Assembly (NCBI RefSeq): GCF_014206875.1
Contig: NZ_JACIJO010000001.1
Span: 372,001-436,000 of the forward strand
Direction: 5' to 3'
Source of the DNA: Algoriphagus iocasae
GTDB lineage: Bacteria > Bacteroidota > Bacteroidia > Cytophagales > Cyclobacteriaceae
Length of the DNA stretch: 64,000 bases
Both the position numbers and the translations under genes were made by a program. Shown one piece after another: positions 1-8,200 of this stretch (its first letter is position 1; the number at the start of each line of letters is the position of its first letter). Under the pieces are notes generated by a model. It was not told the DNA's origin. It worked only from the letters and a program-made list of their open reading frames with translations, and searched no databases.

Positions 1-559
1 AATAATTGATCTGATCCGAAATGGCGACTTGATCCGAAGGAAACAACTCTTTTGCGCCAGCTATTGCCTGTTCAGATCCATCTGTTCCAAGAAAGTCTTT
101 TTTTCCTGCCAAGCCTCCAAAAGGATTGACCGGATCATGGTTTCCTGTGGTCAGAAAAAAACGCATTCCACTTTCTGCAGAATATCGATCCAAAATCTTT
201 TTCAAAGCCAAAACATTCATGGGCTGCCCATCATCGGTAAAATCTCCCGGAAGGACGACCAGCTGAATTCCTTTGTCTTTCAAATCCTCCAGAGCGCTGA
301 GGAAAGCAAAGTAATTTTCATTGAAAAGACGGGTAGAATTGACCTGGCTTTTCATCGTGCGGATGGTCGCAAATTTGCCGGAAATGGGATTAAAAACTCC
401 CTTAAATTCCTCTGAGCCCAGATTTGCATAAACATCCTGAAGATGAATATCAGAAAGAAAAGCAATTTTACTTTCCTGATCTTGACCTTGGGCTAATTGA
501 GGAAAAGCGAGTTGAAAAGCTGTTCCAAAGAGTAAAGGGAATAAGGTTTTTTTATTCAA
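1..559 (-). CDS. Secreted calcineurin-like metallophosphoesterase (3' end outside window)
   Basis: Read on the minus strand from a TTG codon at 559; no ATG lies nearby, and the frame stays open to the window edge for 186 codons. The N-terminus is a hydrophobic signal peptide ending near LAQGQ. Three metallophosphoesterase signatures appear in order: SDIHLQD (D-x-H), PGDFTDDG (GDxxD) and TTGNHDP (GNHD). They supply ligands for a two-metal centre that hydrolyses phosphoesters, here in the periplasm or outside the cell. The C-terminal histidines are beyond the window. It begins 16 nt after the stop of the PI-PLC-like gene on the same strand, so the two are probably co-transcribed. Substrate unknown. 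The TTG start is inferred from signal-peptide placement. Confidence 0.8.
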   Translation of the reverse strand, partial: MNKKTLFPLLFGTAFQLAFPQLAQGQDQESKIAFLSDIHLQDVYANLGSEEFKGVFNPISGKFATIRTMKSQVNSTRLFNENYFAFLSALEDLKDKGIQLVVLPGDFTDDGQPMNVLALKKILDRYSAESGMRFFLTTGNHDPVNPFGGLAGKKDFLGTDGSEQAIAGAKELFPSDQVAISDQINY

Positions 560-575
560 AATAGGTAGAGCTCAA

Positions 576-1649
576 TTAGTTTTTGACCAAAACAGGATTT
601 GGTCTTTCATAGACATTTCCATCGAAATTAACTTTGTAATCTGATTTGAAAAAGGAGGAAGGCTGATAATAATCTGTAGAAATCACCTGTGCTCCCGATG
701 CTTTTGCTTTTTCAAAAGTGCTATAATCGTTTGTTCTGGCTTGTTTGGTGTCAGAATCTGCCCGAGTCCGGATTATATAACCCTTTTTCACCAAGTCTCT
801 GATATAGGCTTCATCTTTCTCGGCATTATTGATGATTCTAAATCCTGCAGTTGGATTTCCTTCTTTTTTTTTGACAAAAAGCACCGCGTTTTCAAGTCCA
901 GGTTTTGCGCTGAGATATCGGTCGATTTTCTCTTCATTCTCATCTAAAACAAAAAGAAATTTACCTCTTACATCCTCTAATAATGGCCAGTTCCCTGCTA
1001 AAACAGCAGATTCTAGATCCTTATAGTTTCCTCTGATATCATCAGGTGTGATCAAATGCTCCATCCCAAGGTGGGTTCTGATTTCGAGGTCAATGCTATC
1101 AAGGGCAGCAGCGGTAAAAGGTAAAACGGGTCTGGTTCCCGGGATATTTCCATCTTTTGCATTGATGAGGATAAAAACCGGACTGTGATCTGGGTTTGAT
1201 TCACTCCAGGATCTCAAAGCTTTCAAGGCATCTGCAAAAAGTAAATAATGCGATTGAAAATCCAGATCTTGGATATGGAAGAGTTTGAGTCCTGGTTTGG
1301 AGAGTGCATCTGTTGGATCATAATTTGGGATTTTACCGCCTGCGCTTTGAATGATTTCCAGACCTTTTGGATTGGAATACCTTCCTCCTTGAGGATCATG
1401 GAAAACGTCCAATTCCAAGTTTCTTAATCCTAAATCCAATTGGGACTCCATAGGGATATGAGCATATTCCAAACTTTGTGATGCGGAGGGATTTACCTTG
1501 GATAAATATTCCAAAAGCTCAGGAGCCATCTGGCTTTTGTAACTGTTATGACTGCCAATCACCTGGATTTCGTTGAGTTTCTGAGCGGAAACCTGAAGAG
1601 ATAGAAATAAGCAGAGAAAAGATAAATTGTAGAAAAATAGATTTTTCAT
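576..1649 (-). CDS. Secreted PI-PLC-like phosphodiesterase (Ca2+-dependent phosphoinositide phospholipase C family)
   Basis: 357 residues with a signal peptide (cleavage after VSAQ). The mature start, IQVIGSHNSYK, holds the first catalytic histidine of the PLC-like phosphodiesterase fold. NLELDVFHDP near residue 85 carries the acidic metal ligands and a second histidine. The family cleaves phosphodiester bonds of phosphoinositides or related glycerophospholipids, and bacterial members of this length are common in Bacteroidota. It lies upstream of the metallophosphoesterase and diverges from the phosphatase fusion at 1989, so the three look like a phospholipid phosphate-release set (inference). 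Actual substrate not determinable. Confidence 0.8.
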   Translation of the reverse strand: MKNLFFYNLSFLCLFLSLQVSAQKLNEIQVIGSHNSYKSQMAPELLEYLSKVNPSASQSLEYAHIPMESQLDLGLRNLELDVFHDPQGGRYSNPKGLEIIQSAGGKIPNYDPTDALSKPGLKLFHIQDLDFQSHYLLFADALKALRSWSESNPDHSPVFILINAKDGNIPGTRPVLPFTAAALDSIDLEIRTHLGMEHLITPDDIRGNYKDLESAVLAGNWPLLEDVRGKFLFVLDENEEKIDRYLSAKPGLENAVLFVKKKEGNPTAGFRIINNAEKDEAYIRDLVKKGYIIRTRADSDTKQARTNDYSTFEKAKASGAQVISTDYYQPSSFFKSDYKVNFDGNVYERPNPVLVKN

Positions 1650-1988
1650 GAGGTTTAAATTGATTTGAAATTACCGAATTGAGCAGGAAGAAATAGCGCA
1701 ATGATTTTGAATTCGCTGCTTTAAAGTATTCTTCAAGCAAATTGATTCAATTGGCAAGTTTCAAGCTTTTTGAGCTTAAATCCACCTATTCCACTTCACC
1801 ATTTTGTTATGAAATTCCCTGTTGGTGCGAAGTGATTAAAGACAGCAAATTGCTTATTATGAAGTTGATATGCCGTAAGGTGTTAAGCAAACCCAAAAAA
1901 GGATCATTCTAATTTTATCAATCTGTTAAGCATGACGTAAATCGGGTATTTAAAGCCTGATTTTCCTCTGAAAGCCTTATTTTTGAAG
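1650..1988. other. Divergent intergenic region
   Basis: 339 nt between the divergent PI-PLC-like gene and the phosphatase fusion. AT-rich, with no convincing open frame. A short inverted repeat (AAGCT-N5-AGCTT) lies near 1766. The only promoter-like match is TATTTTTG at 1978-1985. No RNA gene or operator recognised. Confidence 0.5.
1978..1985 (+). promoter_or_regulatory. Possible -7 element (TATTTTTG) 3 nt before the ATG
   Basis: Matches the Bacteroidota -7 consensus TAnnTTTG, but it sits so close to the ATG at 1989 that transcription would begin at or inside the start codon. No clear TTG lies about 19 nt upstream. Listed because three other genes in this window show the same spacing. Confidence 0.25.
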
Positions 1989-3833
1989 ATGCAAAAATTC
2001 TTTTCATCCCTTCTTTTTCTGCTGTTTTTTGTGTTCCAACTTTCAGCGCAGGATTCTAAAAATTACAAGATCCATTCTCATAATGATTACCTACAAAAGG
2101 CTCCTTTTTGGGAAGCCTATGCAGCGGGTGCCAGTTCGATCGAAGTGGATGTGATTTTAAAAGATGGAAAGTTGATGGCTGCTCATGAAGCAGAAAGTAT
2201 CCATCCAGCTAGAACTATCGAGAGTCTTTATTTGGACCCGATTCGTGCTGGTTTGGAAAATGAATCCATCGCTGAAATTGATTTTACTTTGTTGGTGGAT
2301 TTAAAAACGGAAGCTTTGCCGACTTTGGAAGTTTTGGAGAAAATCATGCTTGATTATGCTGATTTGGCCTTCTCAAAATCAAATCCAAAAGGACTGAAAT
2401 TGATTATTTCCGGAAATAGACCTGATCCAAATACCTATGAGGAGTATCCAGAATGGATGTTTTTTGACTATCAAAGCAAAAACCTGAGCGCTGATCTTCC
2501 ATGGGAAAAGATAGGAATGGTGAGTCTTAGCTTTAGGCAATTTTCTATTTGGAATGGAAAGGGAAGGATGGTTGAGGAGCAACGAAATTCTCTTCAGGAG
2601 TTTATTGATTTGGTGCACTCTTTTGACAAGCCTGTTAGATTTTGGGGAACGCCAGACAGCAAAACTGCCTGGAAAGCTTTTCATGAAATGGGAGTGGATT
2701 ACATAAATACAGACCATCCTGCTGAAGTAGCGAATTACCTAAGCCACCTATCTACCTTCGTTTATCAAAACCCAGCCATCCATGAGATTTATACTCCTTC
2801 CTATGAAGTGGATGGAGAATCCGTTGCTGTCAATCAGGTGATTTTGATGATCGGAGATGGAAATGGCTTAGCTCAAATTTCTTCCGGGCTTTTTGCCAAT
2901 GGGAATAATCTGAATTTGACCCAAATAAAAAATATGGGTTTGATAAAAACTCAGGCTGCAGACGATTTTACAACGGATTCAGCAGCGGGGGCTACGGCTT
3001 ATGCTACGGGTACCAAAACCAATAACAGGGCTTTGGGAGTGGATCCAAACGGCAAGGAATTAGAGAACTTACCGGATATTTTGAATTCCTATGGATTCAA
3101 CTCCGGGATAATTACTACAGACAATCTGACGGGTGCGACTCCCTCGGCTTTTTATGCCCATCATCCAGAAAGAGATGATTCGGCCGAAATTGCGGCATTT
3201 TTACCCAAAAGTCAGTTGGATTTGTTTATCGGTGGAGGAAAGTCAGATTTCGAATCCCAGTTGGATAATCTGAAGAAAGAAGGTTTTACTTTGGTTGAGG
3301 ACTTAAATGATTTTTCAGCTACCAAAATCGGATACTTTGCTTCGCAAGGATCATTGCCCAAAGCTCTGGATGGGAGAGGAGATTACCTGAAAAGAAGTAC
3401 TGATTTTGCCTTAGAATTTTTGGAGGAAAAAGAAAAACCCTTTTTCCTGATGATTGAGGCGGCAAATATTGATTCTGGGGGACATTCCAATAACAGCGGA
3501 ATGGTGATTTCCGAAATGTTGGATTTTGATCAAGTGATCGGAACAGTTCTGGAATACGCAGATAATAACCCCGGAACACTAGTCATCATCACCGCGGATC
3601 ATGAGACTGGAGGAATTTCAATTCCACAAGGTGATATAGATAGCAGGACAATCGAATTAGCCTATCATTCTGATGATCACACTGGAATTATGGTTCCGAT
3701 ATTTGCATACGGGGCTCATGCAGGCGATTTCAGAGGAGTTTATGAAAACACCGAAGTGTTTCACAAAATCATGGATTTGGTGAAGGAATATCATTCACCG
3801 AATACAGTTTTTACCTACGTCCAGCCAAAGTAA
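1989..3833 (+). CDS. GDPD/PLC-like domain fused to alkaline phosphatase, secreted
   Basis: The open frame starts at a TTG at 1983, but the ATG at 1989 directly precedes the signal peptide (ends LSAQD), giving 614 residues. The N-terminal ~250 residues resemble glycerophosphodiester or PLC-like phosphodiesterases: HSHNDY in place of the HRG motif, SSIEVDV (metal ligands) and AAHEAE in place of the HD motif. The C-terminal ~330 residues are a PhoA-type alkaline phosphatase: LMIGDGNG (Asp), TTDSAAGATAYATG (nucleophile Ser in DSA), and TADHETGG and HSDDHTG (metal histidines). The likely role is sequential release of the alcohol and inorganic phosphate from phosphodiesters in the periplasm. The changed HRG and HD motifs leave phosphodiesterase activity uncertain. 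Confidence 0.85.
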   Translation: MQKFFSSLLFLLFFVFQLSAQDSKNYKIHSHNDYLQKAPFWEAYAAGASSIEVDVILKDGKLMAAHEAESIHPARTIESLYLDPIRAGLENESIAEIDFTLLVDLKTEALPTLEVLEKIMLDYADLAFSKSNPKGLKLIISGNRPDPNTYEEYPEWMFFDYQSKNLSADLPWEKIGMVSLSFRQFSIWNGKGRMVEEQRNSLQEFIDLVHSFDKPVRFWGTPDSKTAWKAFHEMGVDYINTDHPAEVANYLSHLSTFVYQNPAIHEIYTPSYEVDGESVAVNQVILMIGDGNGLAQISSGLFANGNNLNLTQIKNMGLIKTQAADDFTTDSAAGATAYATGTKTNNRALGVDPNGKELENLPDILNSYGFNSGIITTDNLTGATPSAFYAHHPERDDSAEIAAFLPKSQLDLFIGGGKSDFESQLDNLKKEGFTLVEDLNDFSATKIGYFASQGSLPKALDGRGDYLKRSTDFALEFLEEKEKPFFLMIEAANIDSGGHSNNSGMVISEMLDFDQVIGTVLEYADNNPGTLVIITADHETGGISIPQGDIDSRTIELAYHSDDHTGIMVPIFAYGAHAGDFRGVYENTEVFHKIMDLVKEYHSPNTVFTYVQPK

Positions 3834-4002
3834 ATGGCAGCATAAAGATATTTCTGATCAAGTCAAATGACAGATCTACTGCAAAGCCTAACAAACGGAA
3901 AGGCAAAAGCAGAAGCCAAACGATTGGATAAAGGATCAGGGCGATCAGTGCCAAAGGCCAACATAGGACAAATAGGATGCACCAAAGTAAGAAGCTAAGC
4001 AT
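3811..4002 (-). CDS. Small hydrophobic membrane protein
   Basis: 63 residues, almost entirely hydrophobic, with two likely membrane helices (CILFVLCWPLALIALILY and a second around LLLLPFRLLGF). It ends with basic AGRR. It overlaps the last 23 nt of the alkaline phosphatase gene tail to tail. Small proteins of this composition are common in Bacteroidota genomes, but I cannot name a family or function. The strong hydrophobic pattern argues for a real gene. Confidence 0.5.
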   Translation of the reverse strand: MLSFLLWCILFVLCWPLALIALILYPIVWLLLLPFRLLGFAVDLSFDLIRNIFMLPFTLAGRR

Positions 4003-4217
4003 GTGTTGATGTTTATTTATGACTGTTTATTCAAATCACGTTCCAAGCGATAAAAGTACTCTTCATTGCCCTGAATAAGGGTTATTTGAAAAAATCCATG
4101 TTCGATAACGAACGGTTTTCTTTTCCGTTTTCGCACGTTTTTAGGGAAGGCAACAAAAGGTTTTAATGTATCATTTTGAATCATTAACTTTTAGCTTCAT
4201 TCCCGAAAAACCTACTT

Positions 4218-5762
4218 ATGAGAATTCTTTCCCTAGTTATGATACTTGGACTTCTTTGGTCCTGTCAGCAAAATACTCCTAGCAATTTATTGGATGTTCA
4301 CTCAGTTAAAACTCAGGACGGATTAGTCTCTGGCAAACTTGTAGGAGAAGATTCTGTCAAAACTTTTATGGGAATTCCATTTGCAGCAGCACCAGTTGGA
4401 GAATTGAGATGGAAAGCACCTCAACCAGTTTCCCCATGGGAAGGAGTCAAAGAATGTGTTGCTAATCCAGCTTCGGCGATTCAAAATCCTCCGGTTCCAT
4501 TTTTTGCATGGTCAGAGGAATTCCTCATTCCACCTACACCGATTTCTGAGGATTGTCTTTATCTGAATGTTTGGACGGATGCCGAAAAGTCAGATGAAAA
4601 GCGACCTGTGATGGTTTGGATTCATGGGGGTGGATTCACAGGAGGTTCAGGCACAGTTCCACTTTATGATGGAGAGGAATTGGCAAAAAAGGGTATCGTC
4701 GTAGTTACTATTAATTATCGATTGGGAGTCTTGGGATTTCTGTCACATCCAGAGCTTTCGAAAGAATCTGATTCAGGGACTTCTGGCAATTATGGGGTTT
4801 TGGATCAGATTGCAGCATTGAAATGGGTGAAAAATAACATCTCCCAATTTGGCGGAGATCCTAAAAATGTCACGATTGCTGGTCAATCTGCTGGTTCGAT
4901 GAGCGTCAATGTTCTGGTTAGCTCCCCAATGGCTAAAGGACTTTTCAATAAAGCAATTGCCCAAAGTGGTGCGATGTTTAATTACGATGGAGGTAGGTCT
5001 GGAAGGAATATAGAAATGGCCGAAAAGGCAGGAGAGGAGTTTATGGAGAAAACAGGTGCTGGATCTTTGGAGGCATTAAGACAAATTCCAGCAGATAGCT
5101 TGTTGAAAGTGGGAGGCTCTTTTTGGCCTTATAAAGATGGAAATGTCATTCCCTTAGACTTTGACGAGACATTTATTTCTGGAAAAGCCAATCAAATAAA
5201 GCTTCTGACGGGTTGGAATGCGGATGACAATGTGAGTTTTGGAGGACCAATGACACCGGAGCAGTTTAGAGCTCAGGCCAAAGAAAAATATCAAGACCGT
5301 GCTGAAGAATATTTGAAATTGTTTCCTGCTTCTACTCCTGAAGAACTGGAAGAGACCCGATCCACACTTTCTGAAATGATGTTTGGATATCAGAATTTCA
5401 CTTGGGCAAAAATCCAATCAGATCTGGCTCCAGAATCATCCTTTTTGTACCATTTTACAAGAATTCCTCCTGGAGAACCTAATTATGGAGCATTTCACTC
5501 TGCTGAGTTTAGCTATTCATTTCATACCCTCAAGTATTGGAATAGACCCTTTACAGATGTGGATTACAAACTGGAAGATGTCATGTCCCAGTATTGGGTG
5601 AATTTTGTGAAAAGCGGGAATCCAAATGGGGATGGATTACCAAATTGGCCAGCATTTTCTTCAGATAATCCGATGCTGATGGAGCTTGGAGATAAAATTC
5701 AAGCTATAAAACCTCCGCATTTGGAACAGATACAATTTCTGGAAAGTGTTTATATGAAATAG
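4218..5762 (+). CDS. Type B carboxylesterase, lipoprotein
   Basis: 514 residues. The lipobox LLWSC puts the lipidated Cys at residue 16, so the enzyme is probably anchored in an envelope membrane. Carboxylesterase/lipase signatures follow: MGIPFAAAPVGELRW near the start, the oxyanion-hole motif WIHGGGFTGGSG (about residue 140), and the nucleophile elbow IAGQSAGS with Ser224. GQSAG replaces the commoner GESAG. The catalytic Glu is expected near residue 340 and the His in GAFHSAE. It hydrolyses carboxylic esters; the substrate is unknown. It stands alone, in the same direction as the downstream lipoprotein gene. Confidence 0.9.
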   Translation: MRILSLVMILGLLWSCQQNTPSNLLDVHSVKTQDGLVSGKLVGEDSVKTFMGIPFAAAPVGELRWKAPQPVSPWEGVKECVANPASAIQNPPVPFFAWSEEFLIPPTPISEDCLYLNVWTDAEKSDEKRPVMVWIHGGGFTGGSGTVPLYDGEELAKKGIVVVTINYRLGVLGFLSHPELSKESDSGTSGNYGVLDQIAALKWVKNNISQFGGDPKNVTIAGQSAGSMSVNVLVSSPMAKGLFNKAIAQSGAMFNYDGGRSGRNIEMAEKAGEEFMEKTGAGSLEALRQIPADSLLKVGGSFWPYKDGNVIPLDFDETFISGKANQIKLLTGWNADDNVSFGGPMTPEQFRAQAKEKYQDRAEEYLKLFPASTPEELEETRSTLSEMMFGYQNFTWAKIQSDLAPESSFLYHFTRIPPGEPNYGAFHSAEFSYSFHTLKYWNRPFTDVDYKLEDVMSQYWVNFVKSGNPNGDGLPNWPAFSSDNPMLMELGDKIQAIKPPHLEQIQFLESVYMK

Positions 5763-5907
5763 AATTTGTCTAGAGTAGAAATATTGAAGGGCTTCAAAAA
5801 AACCAAATGTTGGTAAATAGAAAGAAGCTTCAGATTTTTCAACTAATTTGTTAACAAATCAGGTTATGTATACGTCACAGAGTCATATAACCAAAAAACT
5901 TTTACGA

Positions 5908-6384
5908 ATGAAAAAATTATATTTTCTGAATTTTCTGATTCTTTGTTTCGCTTTGGCCTCTTGTAATGAGGATGCTGACAAGATTAATTCCCCGATTGTG
6001 GGAGAGTGGCAACAATCTTATTATGTAGATGATTGGGATAAAGATGCCGTAAACACGATGGTTTTTAGATCTGATGGCACTATGACATGGTCAGGTACAA
6101 TTCGTGAACCTGATTCTGAAGTGGATTTAGGATATCAGTTTTATGCGGAAGGATCTTATAAAATTGAAGATGGAAAGGTTTCTGTTCCAGATTATGAATA
6201 TTTCACTACAGAGTATATTGCAAGTGGTAGCTATGTTTCTAAAGATGAGCTTTATGCGAATCCTGCATTTTTTGGGATTCGTCCATTTGAAGTGAATGCA
6301 GAGCAAACAGTATTATTGTTCCCAGGAGGCTGTGAAGGAGATCAATGTTTTTCAGATATAGAATATTATAGAGTAGATAACTAA
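5908..6384 (+). CDS. Small putative lipoprotein of unknown function
   Basis: The frame opens at 5848, but the ATG at 5908 places a typical lipoprotein signal (LCFALASC) at the N-terminus, giving 158 residues. The mature part begins with acidic NEDADKI. It contains IVGEWQQSYY and VFRSDGTMTWSG, reminiscent of the lipocalin-like repeats of many Bacteroidota lipoproteins, and a CEGDQC pair near the end. Followed at once by a strong terminator. No specific function can be assigned. Confidence 0.7.
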   Translation: MKKLYFLNFLILCFALASCNEDADKINSPIVGEWQQSYYVDDWDKDAVNTMVFRSDGTMTWSGTIREPDSEVDLGYQFYAEGSYKIEDGKVSVPDYEYFTTEYIASGSYVSKDELYANPAFFGIRPFEVNAEQTVLLFPGGCEGDQCFSDIEYYRVDN

Positions 6385-6388
6385 TAGA

Positions 6389-6415
6389 GAGGGAGCTTCA
6401 AAGCTCCCTTTTTTA
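6389..6415. terminator. Bidirectional intrinsic terminator
   Basis: A GGGAGCT/AGCTCCC stem (6391-6408, short TCAA-type loop) is followed by a T run on the plus strand. It ends the lipoprotein transcript and overlaps the stop of the convergent ABC permease. Confidence 0.85.
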
Positions 6416-7471
6416 TATTCTAAACGGGGAAGATATACTGATTCCAAAAGAAGTAAGCATCAATAAGGATAAAATTGCGGGATTGATGCCAAAAATTACT
6501 GCTAAGAAGCAGCCGAAAAATGCCAAATAAAGGATTGAAAATTTATTATTGATCTGTACCCAATGACAGAGAGCAAACAGTCCTGGATTCAACCCAAACC
6601 AGAAAACAAGTAAACAAAACAGGTCAAACTTACTTTCTATTCCTCTTCCTTGATAAAGGATCAAAATAGATTCCGGTAATGTCAAAATTGTAAATACGAT
6701 GAATTCCAGTCTGAATTTGTGACCGAATTTCAGCGGTAAACTTCTGAATAGATACAATTTTTTTTCTCCAAACTCCCATTTTTCCAGCCAAATAGGGTAA
6801 TGAGCAAAGCAGGAAATCAATAAGCCAAATGCAAGCCATCTGGAATCATACCCTCCTGAGAAGTACGAATAAAAAAATCCACTCAAAAGAAATAAACTGA
6901 GTGCTTTAATCAATAGGAGAAGCAAGGGCCTGTTCTCTTTCAGGTGGAACAAAAACCAAAATGAAAATGGCTTCTTCTTAAAAATACGATTGCTTGAGAT
7001 TCTAGTTTCCGGTATAAATTTACTGAAAATCAAATAGTTGTAATAAAGTGAAGCCCATAAGGAAAGAATTAGAAAAAGCACTAGAAGGCTTAATTGAATC
7101 CAAGCTCCAGCAGGAATACCAACATAAAAAAGTAAGAGAGAATAAAGTAGAATCAGGCCTTGGTTTGCCAGCCAAACGGGAGCGAAATGTCGGGCAAAAT
7201 CAAAGAAACTTAGAAATGATAGTTTTTGGAATTGGCGGTATCTCGGATCTTGGGAGAGCTTTTTTATATGTCTTGCCTGAAGAATTTCATAAATCAGAAA
7301 AGAAAGGAGCAGTGCCAAAAACCAAGTGTTCTTTTCAAGGATTTTCTCTGCAATCATCAGATGTTGCTTGATTTCCATAAAAACCCCAAAAACCACCGTA
7401 ATCAGAATGAAAAACCCGAGATAGGCTTTGTAAAATGGATAAACAAAAGACTTGATCAGGACTTCCTTCAT
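6413..7471 (-). CDS. ABC transporter permease-like membrane protein
   Basis: 352 residues with about eight to ten predicted membrane helices and no other recognisable motif. A charged cytoplasmic loop (QARHIKKLSQDPRYRQFQKL) follows the second helix, as in ABC-2-like permeases of Bacteroidota. The partner ATPase gene lies just 3 nt upstream in the same operon, which is the main reason for the call. Substrate unknown. No sequence signature beyond topology proves transport. Confidence 0.65.
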   Translation of the reverse strand: MKEVLIKSFVYPFYKAYLGFFILITVVFGVFMEIKQHLMIAEKILEKNTWFLALLLSFLIYEILQARHIKKLSQDPRYRQFQKLSFLSFFDFARHFAPVWLANQGLILLYSLLLFYVGIPAGAWIQLSLLVLFLILSLWASLYYNYLIFSKFIPETRISSNRIFKKKPFSFWFLFHLKENRPLLLLLIKALSLFLLSGFFYSYFSGGYDSRWLAFGLLISCFAHYPIWLEKWEFGEKKLYLFRSLPLKFGHKFRLEFIVFTILTLPESILILYQGRGIESKFDLFCLLVFWFGLNPGLFALCHWVQINNKFSILYLAFFGCFLAVIFGINPAILSLLMLTSFGISISSPFRI

Positions 7472-7474
7472 GGC

Positions 7475-8095
7475 CTAAACAAATGATCCATTTTTTATTT
7501 CCATAGTAGACGTGTATTCAAACAAATCTTCAAAATCAGCCAAATGAGAAGTCAGAATAAAGCTAATACCCTCATTTAATTTGCTAAGAATAAGTTCTTT
7601 CAAATGCCTTTGAGTAGCAAGGTCAATGGTTGTAAATGGCTCATCTAAAATGATCAGTTTGGGGTTGCCCAAAAAAGCCAAAAGCAGCGCCGATTTCTTC
7701 AGCATCCCGGAGGAATAAGAGGAAATGGGATTCTCAGAATAATCTCCGATATCCAACTTTTCTTTCAGTTCATCGATCTGCTTTTTATCTGGAAGAATAA
7801 CTGAAGCAGTGAAATTGATCAGTTCATCCAAGCTTAAAAACTCCGGGAATACAGGTTCGGCTTCTGAGAAATTGACCATTTTCCGATAAGAAACCGGGTC
7901 CTTTTTGATAGAAACCCCGAGTAGGTTTATTTCTCCTTGAAAATCATGAATGCCAGCAATCGCTTTCAATAAAGTGGATTTTCCTGAACCATTGGCTCCT
8001 TTGATTAGATGAAGTCCTGGTTCCAAAGTCAATTGGTCCACACTGATGCTAAAACCTGACGAATAGGATTTATGGAAATTGTGGAGGTTTAGCAT
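7475..8095 (-). CDS. ABC transporter ATP-binding protein
   Basis: 206 residues, a single nucleotide-binding domain. Walker A is GANGSGKST (about residue 35), the signature motif is SSYSSGMLKK (about 125), Walker B with the catalytic Glu is LIILDEP, and the switch His is in LTSHLAD. It powers the membrane protein encoded next to it. A compact ATPase with a single permease suggests a half-transporter-type exporter. Substrate unknown. Confidence 0.88.
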   Translation of the reverse strand: MLNLHNFHKSYSSGFSISVDQLTLEPGLHLIKGANGSGKSTLLKAIAGIHDFQGEINLLGVSIKKDPVSYRKMVNFSEAEPVFPEFLSLDELINFTASVILPDKKQIDELKEKLDIGDYSENPISSYSSGMLKKSALLLAFLGNPKLIILDEPFTTIDLATQRHLKELILSKLNEGISFILTSHLADFEDLFEYTSTMEIKNGSFV

Positions 8096-8161
8096 AGAAC
8101 TGGATTTGGCCGATTTTAAAAATAAGATGAATTACCGATTCTCACCTAGTTAAAAAAGTTA

Positions 8162-8191
8162 AAAGGCCAGTCTAATTAAAAACTGGCCTTT
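8162..8191 (-). terminator. Intrinsic terminator of the TetR-sulfatase operon
   Basis: A 10-bp perfect stem (AAAGGCCAGT/ACTGGCCTTT) with a 10-nt loop, followed on the minus strand by TTTTAACTTTTTT. It lies 10 nt past the stop of the sulfatase gene. Confidence 0.85.
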
Positions 8192-8200
8192 CGAACTCAC

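Noticed and set aside
29..415. 128-residue open frame on the plus strand at the window start
   Set aside because: It is antisense to the metallophosphoesterase gene, whose DxH, GDxxD and GNHD motifs are on the minus strand; the plus-strand product shows no known pattern.
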